The notes under the pieces: model-generated
Database searches by the model: none
The model's input: only the letters and a program-made list of their open reading frames with translations
What the model was told of the DNA's origin: nothing
Origin: Phytoseiulus persimilis
Taxonomy: Eukaryota; Arthropoda; Arachnida; Mesostigmata; Phytoseiidae
Reading direction: 5' to 3'
Length of the DNA: 64,000 nt
NCBI GenBank assembly: GCA_037576195.1
Contig: CM075103.1
Span: 5,146,001-5,210,000, forward strand
Shown here: one piece after another, positions 24,659-38,000 of the stretch
Layout of the letters: each line of letters begins with the position of its first letter
How positions within the stretch are numbered: position 1 is the first letter of the stretch
Made by a program: the position numbers and the translations under genes

Positions 24659-24686
24659 AACGAGCATGCCTGAAGGCATGCTCGTT
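24659..24686. repeat. Perfect 12-bp hairpin with TGAA loop
   Basis: AACGAGCATGCC, TGAA, then GGCATGCTCGTT: a perfect 12-bp stem with a 4-base loop. It lies in non-coding DNA with no neighbouring gene to regulate. It may be a structural relic or chance. Confidence 0.8.
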
Positions 24687-24928
24687 TTGACGCTTGACGA
24701 AGATTTCATCTTGCGGGGTTCATATCTCTGGATCGAAGAAAAACGACAGGTAGATGTCATCGAATCGCCTCTCCACAGCAATATCCGTCTTTTTGAGACC
24801 TGGAATGAAACGACTAACTGACGAGCGGTCGTAAAGGAGGTCCGTGATCGGAGTGAACTATCTTGAGCGGTCAACTAGCGCTTGTGAGCCGGGAGCCGTG
24901 TCAGCACTTCATGAACTACAAATACATA

Positions 24929-25126
24929 CAGCCCACAACACGAAATTATCGACAGTCAAGTTTTCTAGACTATTCCTGATGACAAAGAGAGATGATGTTG
25001 ATGCTGCCATGGAATACTCCCAGCATCACCACGATTGTGGCGATAGAATATTTCTTCGATTCGAGGAAGACGACGCGTAAGATTCCAGAAAATCGATTTC
25101 GAGCCGTAACATGAAATTATCGACAG
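24929..25126. repeat. Left IR/DR arm of the Tc1 element
   Basis: Outer direct repeat at 24936-24955 and inner direct repeat at 25106-25126, sharing GAAATTATCGACAG exactly. These are expected transposase binding sites; binding is inferred from the family. Confidence 0.85.
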
Positions 25127-25161
25127 GCTGATTTATTCCACGATTTCGGAATTCTCGAAAG

Positions 25162-26158
25162 TTAATACTTCGTCGAACCCCCTTTCGCCTTGATGACCTC
25201 AAAAATGCGCCTTGGGAGAGAATCATAGAGTGGTTTTTATGTCTCGTTCCCCAATTCTGGCCCAAGAAGAAAGAATCGCATGTTTCAGTTCTTCACTTGA
25301 GTTGTACTGCTTCCCATTGGGATAGACGAGCCGAGCTAACGTTCCCCAGAGGTTCTCAATAATGTTCAGGTCGGGGCTCTTCGGAGGCCAGTCAAGAAAA
25401 CGTACTCCGCTCTCCCGGAACCAATCTTTGATTATCGCCGCCGTGTGCACGGAGGCGCAATCTTGCTGGAAGATGAAATCCGTTCCAACTTTCTCCAAAG
25501 CTTGAGGTCGCAGGTGGTTCTCGAGTAGCAGCTTATAGTCCACGGAACGCATTATTGTCTCCACGAAGATGATTTGGAACGTCCCGCGGCGACTGACCGC
25601 TCCCCAGATCATAACTGAACCGCCCCCGGACTGTCTTTTGGAATAGAATCGAGGCTCTTTCCGAAGATCGTGATAGTAGTTATGGAATCCATCCGGGCCG
25701 TCCAGATTGAACTTTTTCTCATCGCTGAAGACAACTTTATCCCATTCCGAAGTCCAACTCATCCATTCCTGGGCGCGATCGAGCCTAGTGTCTCGGTGCT
25801 TTTTTGTCAGCGGGGGCTTCCCGCACATTTTCTTGAATTTCAGATGATACGCACTTCTCAAAACGCGCCAGACGGTCTGTGTATGCACTGGGAGGTTGTT
25901 TGAGTCTCTGATTTGAGCGCAAGAGACACTCTTGTTGCTCGCATCCTGAATTATCTTCCGTTTCTGACGATCTGAGAGCTTTGTGCTTCGTTTCTTGTAC
26001 GATCTGATGCCATACTCCGCCCCTAATCTCAAATACCGCAGCACTACGTCCGCTGTTCTGCCGATCTCTCGTCCGATAGCTCTTGCTGCGAGCCCAGAGC
26101 CGTGTAATTGATCGATGCGAATCCTTTCTTGAGGAGTCAGAGTCGGTTTTCGTCCCAT
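25162..26158 (-). pseudogene. Tc1-type transposase, DD34E, frameshifted near C terminus
   Basis: Cut-and-paste DDE transposase. The ATG at 26158 opens MGRKPTLTPQERIRI, a paired helix-turn-helix DNA-binding region. The catalytic triad is visible: D in VVFSDEKKFNL, D in FIFQQDCASVHTA (most relatives have DNA rather than DCA), and E in SPDLNIIENLWG, with 34 residues between the second D and E. GGGSVMIWGA is also family-typical. The open frame stops after 311 residues at 25223. The conserved C-terminal stretch (SLPRRIFEVIKAKGG) continues in another frame to a TAA at 25162. The shift falls at a run of five T/A at 25234-25238, so a single-base change there is the simplest cause. Otherwise the gene is intact, which suggests a young copy. 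Confidence 0.92.
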
Positions 26159-26315
26159 ATTGAGGGAATGAATTCTTTCTCACAAATCTTGACGAGCCGG
26201 AGTTCTGAGTCGACAAATCGTACTTGTGTGTCCTTCGTTAGCACAAACTTGACGTTCGTCGGTATCAGCCTCACGAGAAAATGCTGAAACTCCAACCGAA
26301 TGCGCGATTTCAACG

Positions 26316-26514
26316 CTGTCGATAATTTCGTGTTACAGCTGGATATCAAAAATGTTCGATCCTGAGCCTAAACTTCGTTCTTCTCAGTCGGTTGATATAA
26401 TCTCAAAGTCTGTCGCACCTAGTAGAATTCCCATGGCAACACTGACTTCGTTATCCAGCGGGTGCGGAAATCATCCACATAGAATGCGTGTCGATAAATT
26501 CGTGTTGCGGACTG
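26316..26514. repeat. Right IR/DR arm of the Tc1 element
   Basis: Inner direct repeat (inverted) at 26316-26336 and outer one at 26490-26510, mirror images of the left arm with one extra A in the outer copy. The element ends at 26514 before TA. Confidence 0.85.
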
Positions 26515-29500
26515 TAGAACGATGCCATGGAATATCTACGCGTTGTAAACTGACTCACCTCGCATAACATCCAATAGGAGTTTGTCTTGTTCAACTTTCC
26601 ATTCGGATCCATTTATTTTGAAACTCCGGAACTAACTCATTGCAGTTAATGTCGGTTTTCCACCGCGGATTCAGGATTGGGATTCGCGATTAGCTGCGAA
26701 CCGCGTTTTCCGCTGATTGCGGTTTTCTGCGAGATCTAGTCGTTAGCCCTCGGAGTCCCGAACTACGTCAGAAGTGTCGACGAGAATAACTCATTCGAAA
26801 GCGTTTCGCACGGCAGCTCGGTCGGGGTCTCATTCTGACGAGGGACCGTCCAGATTCGTCCGTCGGGGTTTCAGAGAACTCGGTGTGGGATTGATAGAGG
26901 ATTGACGCTACTACTCCACTGTTCCACCAAATGCTCGGTTAACCTTCTGGATCCCGAGCAAGCGATATACAGATTTGGAATCTCCTGGAGGGTAGGATAC
27001 ACGCGCAGGCCAAACTCGTCGTTGACCTCTCGCAGATTTATGAACAGCTTGACGACCAAACATCCATTCATGTTCAAGGGTGTAAGACTGCGTATACCAT
27101 GAAGTTCCTTCTTCTCTGTGATCCACTGTCTGAATCACTCGTTGCTGCCACTTGGCGCACGTGGCACACGAAGTTTTTCCTCCGCGGTGACATGAGTCAT
27201 ACGCGCGGCTGTGCTTGACGCCGCGGAAGCTCTCATCAAAGCCTCACCCCGAGCTCGTGGAAAACCATCGCACTCGCGCTATTCCACCAGAGTTGGAAAT
27301 AGACTCATTGCTCCGGATCGCTGGAATCAGCGAAACGCATTCGGAAAATCTTTGCTTCGACCTCAAAATGGCTCGATAGTGGACATCCAGAGCGCTTTTC
27401 TGCCTGACCAGGTGTTTCGTGAGGAATTCCGATGCTGAGGTCGCGCACTCTCCCCGCTGAAGAGTGATAAATAGGATGCCATAGCCCCAAAATGTGAAGC
27501 GATCACTCCGAACAATTCGACACTACTGCTGCCATCCCAAGTATAATTCGAAAGATGGTCTTTGCCGAAAATCCGATTGCTTGAGATTTCATAGGGAAGC
27601 GCCTGTCATTGTGTTCAAACATTTCTGAGATGTGAAGCATCTGATATGATGCTTTCTCCAGAGCTTCTCCCGAAATATTAATCGGCCTGCATAACTGAGA
27701 AGAGGAAGAGTTGACTCCCCCGCTAGGGTTTGTTGGCGGAATTTCCCGGCGCTATTCAAGGTTCGTTCACCTGTCTCATGGGATAATTTCGAGCCTTTTC
27801 GGAAATTCTCAGGCAATTTGTGCTAACTCAGGCGAACGCAAACTCGTTGATTACAAGTCTTCTTAGAGTAGATGAGTCAGAAAATTGTCCAGAGCCGTTC
27901 GCTTATTCCTCACGTTCGCTCTCCTCATTGCGTTCACTCTCATTGCGGGTTCAGCCGGGGGCAGGAGGAGCATACGAGTGGCTGTGAAAGGCCCACGCTA
28001 CCGAGATGTGCTGTTGCCCTGCCAAACATTATTGCCCAGTTGCCACCACAGCAACCGGGTCCATCTGCGTGTGCTCCAGCCAAATCAGCGGCTGGGAACT
28101 CACCTCTCAATGGATTCAAGCGCGGAGCAATCATCTAGGTTGGATGCCGGTTGGTACTCACAGCGACGGTGGATTCTGGCTGCCAAGGACCAGCTGCGAA
28201 TCTGTAGTTGTATTTCATAGTGTTGAATCGCTATGTAAGGCCGCTGAGTGAACGGAAGTCCTGAAGCTAAAATGTAGTGGCTGTTCTCCGAGAGTCGCCA
28301 TCAAGAAAAAAAACTTTAAATCCACAGAACTAGCGTGGCGACGAGCCTGATGAGATAGATGCCATTCCCTTTCGGAGCCCCAGCTGTGATGTGGACGTGG
28401 TCTAATGAATGGATCCATCGTTCAATCCGGCTGGGTATCTTTTTCTCTCAAGAAATCATCCGACTCAATAACCGGAGAATGAAGCCGAAGCCCGCGAACA
28501 CTGGACGGAGGCATCCACCAATGAAGTATGCCGAGGCTCTCGGAATCGATTGTCTCAGGCTGTTGGCGAAAATGAAACATCACCCCTCTCAATCGCTAGA
28601 TACTTGAGCTCACGCTTGGAGAAGAAAAGCTCGGATGAAACCTTCGAATTCCGATGCTTCGCAGATATCCCCGCCTGTGTTCGTGAATTCGATCAGAACG
28701 CCGTTTCAGGCATTCCGAACGTACCCGTCCGGCCCCTCCCTCATCAGAGCAGTCAGTCATCGGTGTCTTTGTCTTGTTCTCAGCTGACGCGAGAGCAAGG
28801 AGTGAATTTTTGAGGAACTTCAATTCGAATACTTTGTTGCACGATCGCTCAGAGCACCGCAGGTTCTACAGGAATCGAAATGTCGATATCCAGTCAGATA
28901 ACCTACGCCTGTGATCTGGAAACGACTCATTTTCCCTCCATGACGAATGAATGATCGAGCTCGGCAATGAATCGACAACGTGAGCAGGCAGTGACGTGTA
29001 CGCGGCTGTTCTGTGCCGCAAGGGAAACGCGATTCCGATAGAGGAATATTTTAACCTCTGCTCTCCGCTGTGAAAACCTCGGAGCGGTCTTCTGCTGCAC
29101 TGACGTCTGCAAATGCATCGTTTCCGTGATTCGTTCCGCCTTTCGGCTGGAGCCAGGCGGATAAGAGCCGAATGTTTACCTCAAGCACAATGGAAGGAGA
29201 TGACTACAGCTTGAAGCTGGTCACATTGAAAAGGGAACCGTCGCGATGGCTCGAGCTGCAGTTCACCAAACGGCTGACGCAACGCTATAACGATGTCCTG
29301 TATTTTTCTGGGAGAATCTTCGCGCTACATGTTTCCGGTCTATTGTTCCCCCTGTGACGGCTTTTCAAAACTTGGTGGATCCCGGTCGGAGGACGGTGTC
29401 AGGTGGCAGACGGCAGAATATTGCTTCTTCGGGATGCCTTCAATCGGAGAGGTCAGCGCGTCGTGTTGCCGCTACACCCGCAGGCTCAGGTTTTGACCTC

Positions 29501-32500
29501 GGAAAGCTCGCTCTGAGATGAATCAGGTCATCGGAATGAATCCGGGTTGCTGCTCAGGAACTCACTGTGGTCACGTCCGCCGAAGCTCGGAGTTCCGGAT
29601 CCTCCGCTTGCCGAACAGCTAGAGGATCGGAAGACGAGAAGCGGGATATTCATTCGACTTCCGAGAGAGCCAGGCAGAGTCAAGAGGGAACAAGGCGCGT
29701 GGGCACCACAAAACACCATGAAATGAATCCGACCGTAGAAATTCGTTTGACACTTGAATTCATCTCCCACATGCATTTCCTCATCACGATAAATTCCATC
29801 CGTTCGTTAAGATCGACCTTTGCCACGATGAATTATCGCTCCGCGCACATGCGGTGCTTGAATGTCTGATGACCGGAACTTCTACGAAGGGAAAACACGG
29901 AAAGATCGGGTGATTACAGGATGTATTTGGTACAAGCTGGATATGGACGCAAGATACAGTAGATCAGCCTCGATGCGTCCCATCCGGAAGCGATTGAGCT
30001 CGGTTTTCGGCCTGTATGTACATGTCACGCGGTCTCGTGTGCTCACTTCCATGAAATCAATCGCTTCCGTCGGGAACGCAATTCTCCTCCGATCGTATTT
30101 ACAAAACACACATTCTTGGTTGTTCTCCATTCCTACGAGGTCCGATGGTGTAGTGCTCCCGCACCGAATCCGGATGGTTTTCCGGGTCCAGTCAGAATTT
30201 TCAAATGGCTCCCGCTCAACTCACAGGATCTCCGCTCGACAGACGTATCCACGGAGGGTACTGAGAGAAGGCTCATGCCTCGCGGGGCGGTTGGTAACGT
30301 CATCGCGTTTCTACCGGCTCCGACATTTTCACTGTCGTCGTCCTCTTGGGGAGGCGCTACATCCTCGCAGATGATCATGGGAACTTTCACTGGTATCCTG
30401 AGGATCTCGATCCCCATGTCAGAGGGTTCGAGCTCGGTACTGTTCTGCGTTTGGAGTTTCATCACTGGCGACTGCTTTCGGGAGAAGTCGGCGGAGTCTC
30501 ACGTGGCTTTCTTTGCGAGTGTTCGCTCGGAGCTGACTCCAGACGAACGCAGCACGGGCTTTAATGGCGCATCGCGGGTCGGAGCGGGAGGGACAGAATG
30601 AGAAAGCGCGTTCGGTGCAAGAGCGGTTTGTGAAGAGGGTGCTTTCCGTTGGACATGCTCGCCGGCACGTCTGCACCTGTCGGATGATGCGCTATCTGAG
30701 AAAGTGACGCGCTCATTGGTCGGATCCGCCGTGGGAATGACTGGTTGCAACGCGGCGGTCACACGTAGGCAGCGTACGTCACGGTTGGTTGGGGAGGGTG
30801 TCGGGGAGTGTTCGATCGGCGCCGGCCGGCAGCGCACGCTGAAAGCCTCAGTAATTGATCGTTGTTAGCTCAGCAGAAGCCCCAGGTTGTTAGGCGAGCT
30901 CTTTGAATGAGTGCGCGGTTGTTTGCCTAACACAGAACACGGATCGTCAGTTCGGCCGAGTCCGACAGTTGAATGACTAACCCCGGCCTCGTTGGCTCAT
31001 CGGTTTCTACGTCATCCGCGCTTCGGGGAGCCGGAACGCGATGAACGAAGCTCAGCCTGCGCCGCCAAGTCTCTTCTCAACGTCAGAAGACTATGCGAAG
31101 ATGATTCTTGAATTTTAGAAAGACGTGTCGCTTGCAAAATTTCGCCGCAATATAGAGCTTGGAGGCTGATATGAGATGCACCCACTACGAGATTTCAGAT
31201 ATCGGGAGACGAACCGCCCAACGATGGCTTGAAATGGATTTGGTCGGAACAATTGATTCGCGAAATGTTTTCGCTGACCATCGGGCCCATCAGAGCGGGA
31301 CTCGAGCTTCCCAGCTGCTCGCCAGCTGTCGTCGCTCAGGACGCAATATCGCATACACTTCGGAAACACTACGGAGGAAGCTCTATGATCTCCCGATCTT
31401 TGAGTAGTTCAAACCCGTGAAGTTACGAGATTGTGACGGGACCCATTTAGAACTCATGAACACCAGCTGCGATTCCGGAGGATAGATTCTCTGGAATATC
31501 TTCGAGGGGAAAAGGAACCAACCCTTGCGAAAATCTCTGTGACACCTATGAATGATTGAGGCTCACGTTTAAAGGCTGCCTGATCCCTGGACTCCGGGAT
31601 CACCCTGCTCGATAGTCAATTCAAATTAGAGACCCATCGATTAAGGAGTTCCGACAATAGCTTGGATCTTGGAAGGGATGAGAACTAATTTTCTCTGACT
31701 CGTGCTACTGACGCCCGGCCTGATCTCTCTCGCAGCGGCTCAGACTCTCAAGCAGCTCCACTGAAGGAATCCGGTCCATTGCACAACCAGCGTGTCTTTG
31801 ACCATTCTTTCGCTGGCCGGGATGTTGAACTCTAGTCTCATCCAATGGCTGCTGAGAGGCTCTGGAATCACGGGTTAGGAGGCGAGCTTGAAGATCATAG
31901 TGATAACTCTGATCTCAAACGTGGAACGTTGTTGTGACGGAGTCGGTGAATAGCCGGAGTCCCGACATATTCGCTCCCGCGAATCGAGTCTTGCTTAGAG
32001 TCCACGAGCCGTTCCTGTTTACCGAGGGGTCCGAAAAAGGACTTGGGAAGGGCAGTGTGAGGCTCCAGAGGATAGTGCAGGGACCGCGTCCGCGAATATG
32101 AGAGGCGCAACGCGGCCATTATGTTGCTGCTGTTTGATCCTTGGAACTGCAGGCGATCTAATAACTGTAGTTATGAGAGTCATCGCCCCTGGTTCCACCC
32201 GGAAATATGAGATGTGGGAGCTGGTGCAACCAGATAAGGGGTTGGTCACGTGCCTCATATGGATATCGAGGGAAGACAAGCTTTCCATAGCGAAAGAGTT
32301 GAATATCACAGAATATCGACGTGAGACCGAATTCTGAGAAACGAACAACCCAGAAACCGTTAGCTTCAAGAAGAGCTTCAATGCTCCCGATTCGGAGACG
32401 TCGTAGCAAATACCAGAGAATCCACCCCCCCCTGTATTCGTTTTGGAGTGGGAAAAGGAACGATCCAGTAACTGTTGGTGGAATGCGGACCACATCACAT

Positions 32501-35500
32501 CACCACAACAAAGGAGAGCTCCCGATAAGATCCGACCTCCAGCGAGAACCGGATTGTGGAGAATCGAGAAAACGAGAAGGACGAAGGAACATCTTCAGCG
32601 ATGGGGAGAGGAGACCCGAACGATCTGCAGAGAAATATCGCCCCTGACACGAGAGGAATATAACATCTGTGTTATAGTATCAGAATATTTACGGATCATT
32701 GCAACCATGGTCTATGAGCTACACATTTTGTGTAACATCGTTCCAAAAATTTGAGCAACGAGGTCGAGTGAGCTCTAGATCTGATTACGAGACCGCGAGC
32801 TGCGGGACAACGCACATGGTGCAAACGCACAATTCTGCCTACCGCAGAGTCGGAGAACAACACCGGCGACGCGGCGTAGTACGCATCAAGTCGCCGAGTT
32901 TCATTCAACAGATGGCGTTCCGGAAGCGTTCCTGGGCACAGCAGTTTCGTGCATCGAGCGGTACCGCTTCTTTTCGTCGGTATTCGGAAAGTTAGAACAT
33001 TTGAACTTCATCCCGACAAATCGTGCCACAGGATAACATTCGGGGAATTCGGATGCGTTTCTCCGGAATATCACAGATGAAAATTTGGATAGTAAATGAA
33101 GTCGCCCTGCCCGTTCCCGGACGGTCCCCCCGAAAAGATCCTCTCAACTTCTTAGATATCGTTCCGATCGACCCGATTCCCGTTCCGATAGAACTTCGCG
33201 CCATAGATGAGTGAGTTCATCCAAAGGCGCTGGTTCCGGAAGCAGAGCAGACCGAAGGGGCTCATCTTTGGACCTGACATGTACATATATCCCGAATCTG
33301 CAACGACGACCACGGAAACCTCAACCCGAGCCGAGCTCAAAGTGAACAGAGCGCCCGACTCGGAAGCGACCACGAAGAGCCGCTGGCAGATAATTGCGTT
33401 GCAATCGCAAACTGTCATGGAGGAGAATTTACGAGAACTGCAGTGAGCAGGATTCGAGAACCACCAGCGGCGAGCCACTGAGGAAATTACCACAGAATCA
33501 AGTACCGATGGTGTCGACCAGATAAAGAGCAGAGTCTGCTCGTTCGATGAAAATCAGTTCAGCCAGTTTCCGACCTGATCCGGGTAACGTTACGGCGTCA
33601 TGTGTCAGGGAGAACACTATCGAAATGCGGGGACCTTGTTCGGACCAAAATAGCTCGCTCGCGGCAACTCTGCTTCCGAGTGAGCGGAATACGAACGCAA
33701 GGCGGCCTTCGTTCGAAGTTTGTTGCGCTTCCGGAGGAGCGGTTTCCTCTGCAGCATAGCCGAGCCCGCAGACATTTTTGTAAGGAGATTCGACGAATTC
33801 GGAAACGACCTTAATTGTTTCCCGGAAATGCAACGAGATTTTCGAGCTCTACTCCAAGGATTGTCCTCCTTGAGCCATCTTAGTACGGAAGTCTTGCGAA
33901 CGAATGAAGTCTGCGAAGGAAACTCTCGTGTTTGAATTTCCTGTCATACAGCCTTCGAAATCACCTATAGAAGAGTAGAAGTTGAAGCACAGCTTCGAAA
34001 ATAGTTCGGCTCAGTTTCGCTCCTTGACGATGTTTCTCAAGGATCCCTTGAACAGCTCAGCCTCTGATTCTCTTCTCTTCCTGTACCCAGTCTCATCCAC
34101 GATCAGGAAAGTTCCCGACTCGATCTTCTGTCTGGACCCGGCACCAACAGCTGCTATGCCACATGGCTCTGTCGCCGTGGTTGTGGATATGCGCTACCAG
34201 AGTGCGAGCTCAATCCAGGGCCGGGACTGCCATGCATGAATGAAATGACGAAATGAACGTCCAGTGTTAATGAAACATCAGCACATCTATGCGGGAGAAC
34301 ACGCACAAAGACGGTTCCGATCGAGATGTTGGGCACGACCCACTATAACGTAGATCTCCAGCGACTGCTGGAAATCAACTCGCGGTTCGCCAATCGAGTG
34401 TAACCGACATTTAATCCATCAAAGAGTGCGATTGTGGGATTCTCAGTGTGGAAGAGTGAATGAGCCTTTGATGATCACACAATACTTAGGAACACGCGAT
34501 ATTAATATTTGGGAATCATCGTATCAGAATGGGAACATCCCAAACTATTTGGACAGCAGCAGCGGTTCCATCGCCCGCATGCGCGAACGCAGAGACTGTG
34601 CAGTTAATCGAGGCAGTTATGCCCGAAACTCTGGGAAAGAAAATATCGACAACCCGGCGGGTTGGTGCGCTCTTGGTATCTCCAACAGTGAAGTGGCCTA
34701 TGGTGCACAAACCTCATGACCAGGGTAACGGACGTGAGTCCCATCCCTGGTATCCGGGGGGATTTCCCCTCCCGCCGAAATAAAAATGGTGGAGTGGCAT
34801 TTGGATTCGTACCCGGAGAGGTGCGCTGGTCTTTGTTCAGGGCTAGAGAAGCTCAAAGCGGGGAAAGATATTTGACTGGAGTAAAGTCCATGCCTGACTG
34901 TGATGCACGCAATGCATACCGCGCACGATGGACTGAGAAAATCACGCTTAACGTATAACTCACACAGGACACGCCCCTACATGGTATATTCAGCGGGGCG
35001 ATCAAGGGAACGATACGCGTAGTTGATCTGGCCGACGGAAAAGACGGGATGAATACGAAGAGTAGCTGTATCCGAGCCCAAGCGATGGAGACGGAATGTG
35101 GAACAAATCCGTGGGACGACAGTCGAGGATCGGAACCGCCGGCATCGAGCCGAGTAGGTGTGCTGAGAACCTGGAATATCAGACAGCACTCCGAACCGGA
35201 ACCAGGATCTACTTGCATCAGGTGCGGTATATACCCGAAATCGCTGGGCCACGTCAACTGGAAAATTAGCGAAGCATTCTACGAGATACAGGAAGCGCTG
35301 AATCGACTTGGCCTCGACGAAGACCTCAACAGAGATGCGCTTCTACAACCTACACCAAGAGGCTCCCTATGCAGCGTGGAAAGAAAATTCTTATATCAGC
35401 TGAGAATAATCGTCACTGGGGTGGAAGTCTCATGAATATATGAGTATGAATGAATACCAAGAAAAAGTTCTTGGGGATGGGTTCGTATCTAGGGTCGTTT

Positions 35501-37860
35501 TTCCGACTTCGTCAGGCATATCCTTGAAATGCATGTCCTGGGTTTTCTTTGGTTGTGGTGCATCGCGAATCCGCCCGTTCATCGAATCGCACTCCATGTC
35601 CCAACCCTGGCTGGGCCTTCGACGCGTCTGCCTCTGCATAGAATCTTGGACACAGCTAAAAGAATCGTCGGTACCGCGAGTCTGATATCGAAACATTCTG
35701 GAGATTAATCAAAATCCTCCATGGAGAAATCGCAATCTCTCTCTAATACTCTGTTTCCCTATGGGAAAACAGCAGTTCTGCGACAACTGAGCTGTCCCGA
35801 ATTGAGCTTTCAGAAGCCTCTTCTCATATTGGCGAAACAAGGGACTTGTACCAGACGGGCCCCGGACTGTCGACAGACTCAGTGGATCTGGATTTTCGGC
35901 ATGGGGGAGGAAATCAATCCGGAATCGGTCGAAAAGCTCCCGAATCGGCTCTCATTAACAAAACATCGGAACATTCTGGTGGCATATTTGGCGGAACTTT
36001 ATTTATTGCCGGAATGAAGCCAATATAACGGGATCGGCCGAAAAATACTCAGAACAAACCAGTTCCAATAGTATAGAATTGTGATGACCCTTTGTAGATC
36101 GCATCATCGGGATAAGCTCAGCGCACTCTACAGTAAAACACTTCATTTGATTTGACGAGGCTCGTGGCACGTTTGATTCAATGGCTCTTGAAGTTTTCCG
36201 AACCTCGAGACACCTGCAAGTCGACTTGTAGCTGCAGGTCACCCTCAGGAAGGTGTAGAGTAACACTATCTGAGAGAATGTCACACATGTAGGATATCTA
36301 GGTATACCCAATTGGTTTGTCAGTTGGACAGAGCCTTGGCGAGACTCGCAAGACTATGGTTTATTACTCTAACACTTCTGTTATACCGGTTAGAGAGGTC
36401 ATTTGGCGGAAGGTTGCTTGTGGTTATTGCTGGTGGCTTTCCTGACATCATACTCCCTTCATGAGTCACTTAGCTCAGCGAAAAGGTTAGCTGGTGGCGC
36501 AACAGATACAACCACTGCTCTCTCGAAAGATGGCAAAATTCGCGTGGAGTCGTAGATCTCCGCCACAGTGGGAACTCGGGCCCATCGAAGTCTCGAGCCG
36601 CAAAGATATGCGTTGTGGGAAGTCATTCCATGAGTACGTTCGTCATCAAGTCCCAAGTGAACTCAATGTTGGAGGGGCAGAGTGGTACTTCCTCCTGGGA
36701 GACGTAATGAGGCTAATTTGAAACCAGGATCGAGGGAGCGAAATAATCACAGTACGCTAAGTCGCATAATATGCTCATGGAGCGCAGACGCTCCCATGAG
36801 AGAATCCTGAGGTTTCCCGAACATATACACGGGGAATATTCACCGAACATTTTTCCAACTGGAGCCCAGTACAACCTACCACGACTGGAATCTCTGAGAA
36901 TGAGCCGAGAAAAGCCGGAATAGCGAGAGGAGATCCGAGTCCCTCCTTATCTGAGAAACTTATCACATCTTAAAGCTGTTTCTCAACTTATTTCGGCTAA
37001 TCGATGAAGAGATTCTTGGAAACAGGGTTATTTCACGATAAGAAATCCTGTCACCATATGGTGCGTTGCTCTGGGGGCGCTCTCATTCAGTCTAACATCT
37101 GAGGAACCACAGATGCAGGACCGTTCAACGAGGCGAATCCAGAAACGGTTGCGGGCTGCAACCCTGTGGCTCGGGGAATCTTTGCCCCGAGCACGGTCAA
37201 CGCGACCTGAACATCTACTTCGACCAGCTCCTACTGCGGGACATCGCCTGGATCAGCTATACATGAATCCTACATCAAGCTGTCAACAAAAGCTCGTGAA
37301 CTCAACGATCGCGAACCGTCATCGACCGCCGGAGTGGGAATCTTAAGTGGCACCTTCGCTGGATCGTCAGGGGTCAATGACCTGCGCCCGCTGGTGCGTC
37401 TTAACGTTTGGGTCAATCTGTCGCGGCGAATGTGAGAGGGGCATCGTCCGGCCTTGGCACGTTCGATTCGCGCGTCACCTGATGTTAGGTTATTGACGGG
37501 AGACCGCCAGTTGTTCACTTTCTATCATTGTGATACTGAAGCGCAGCAAGATATTCATTCCGGGCGCTGCCCTGGGAATCGAATTCGGATACAAACGGAG
37601 GTTCCTGGTATGATCATCCGTCGCATGATTCTGCCGGAATCAGGGGCTAACCGGGAAATTATTATAAATAGGGAATTTTTGACTGTCCGGATCCAAAACT
37701 TCCCAATGTAGCTCAAAGGGATGGAGAATGTCTCGGATAACTATAGACCTAACGTGTATTATTCCCTCACCAGCTGGCGATGGTGGTTTCTGCCCAACTT
37801 GGCGAGTTGGCATTCGATCTTGATGTTCGCCCTTGAGCCGGGAACATCTACATTCCCGGA
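26515..37860. other. Gene-poor region, 11 kb
   Basis: No gene could be supported on either strand. Frames are short, change often and match no family I know. A signal-peptide-like stretch at about 27900-27960 (+), LTFALLIAFTLIAG, has no ATG in frame and is followed by frames that disagree. The longest frames (29862-30374 +, 32019-32498 -, 33498-33833 -) are unrecognised and probably accidental, given the balanced GC content. It may include decayed transposons or receptor relics too diverged to recognise by eye. Confidence 0.4.
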
Positions 37861-38000
37861 ACTCCCCTCTTGATAGTTAGGCGACAGTGGCTGCGCATAA
37901 CGCGCTGGTTAGCGTCAACGCTTTTGGCGCGAACCAGTACATGTCAATGAACCTTCCGTGAGGCATTGAGGAACGGCCTCGTGAGGTCAGTGGCTTCTAT
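37861..38000. repeat. Direct repeat pair, copy A
   Basis: About 140 bp resembling 38638-38780. Shared blocks include TGATAGTTAGGCGA, GCGAACCAGTACATGTCAAT, TGAGGAACGGCCT and GAGGTCAGTGGC, with a few substitutions and small gaps. Overall similarity is roughly 70%, estimated by eye. Confidence 0.6.

Larger units (their letters stand above)
20170..24928. other. Gene-poor region left of the Tc1 element
   Basis: Only short unrelated open frames occur. The most protein-like are minus-strand stretches at 20566-20904 (with ELIENDFYGDIVNTKCSKFL), 20985-21212 and 24383-24874 (with GLIVGVFATVRGGVPVFLLS). None shows a domain I can name, and frames change within them. They may be relics of membrane receptors. 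Repeats in this stretch are listed separately. Confidence 0.4.
24929..26514 (-). mobile_element. Tc1/mariner element with IR/DR ends
   Basis: A 1586-bp element bounded by TA on both sides (24927-24928 and 26515-26516), the standard target duplication of the superfamily. Its ends start CAG and finish CTG. Each end carries two copies of a ~20-bp direct repeat based on CAACACGAAATTATCGACAG. On the left they start at about 24936 and 25106, on the right at about 26316 and 26490, roughly 170 bp apart on each side. That is the IR/DR layout known from Sleeping Beauty-type Tc1 elements. One minus-strand transposase gene fills the middle. The direct repeats are well conserved, while the sequence between them has diverged between the two arms. 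Confidence 0.93.

Noticed and set aside
27885..28220. Frame starting with a signal-peptide-like segment
   Set aside because: No ATG in frame, no plausible upstream exon, and the other two frames are open over the same stretch.
36775..36799. Imperfect hairpin CTCATGGAGCG / CGCTCCCATGAG
   Set aside because: Short, bulged and without context; not distinguishable from chance.
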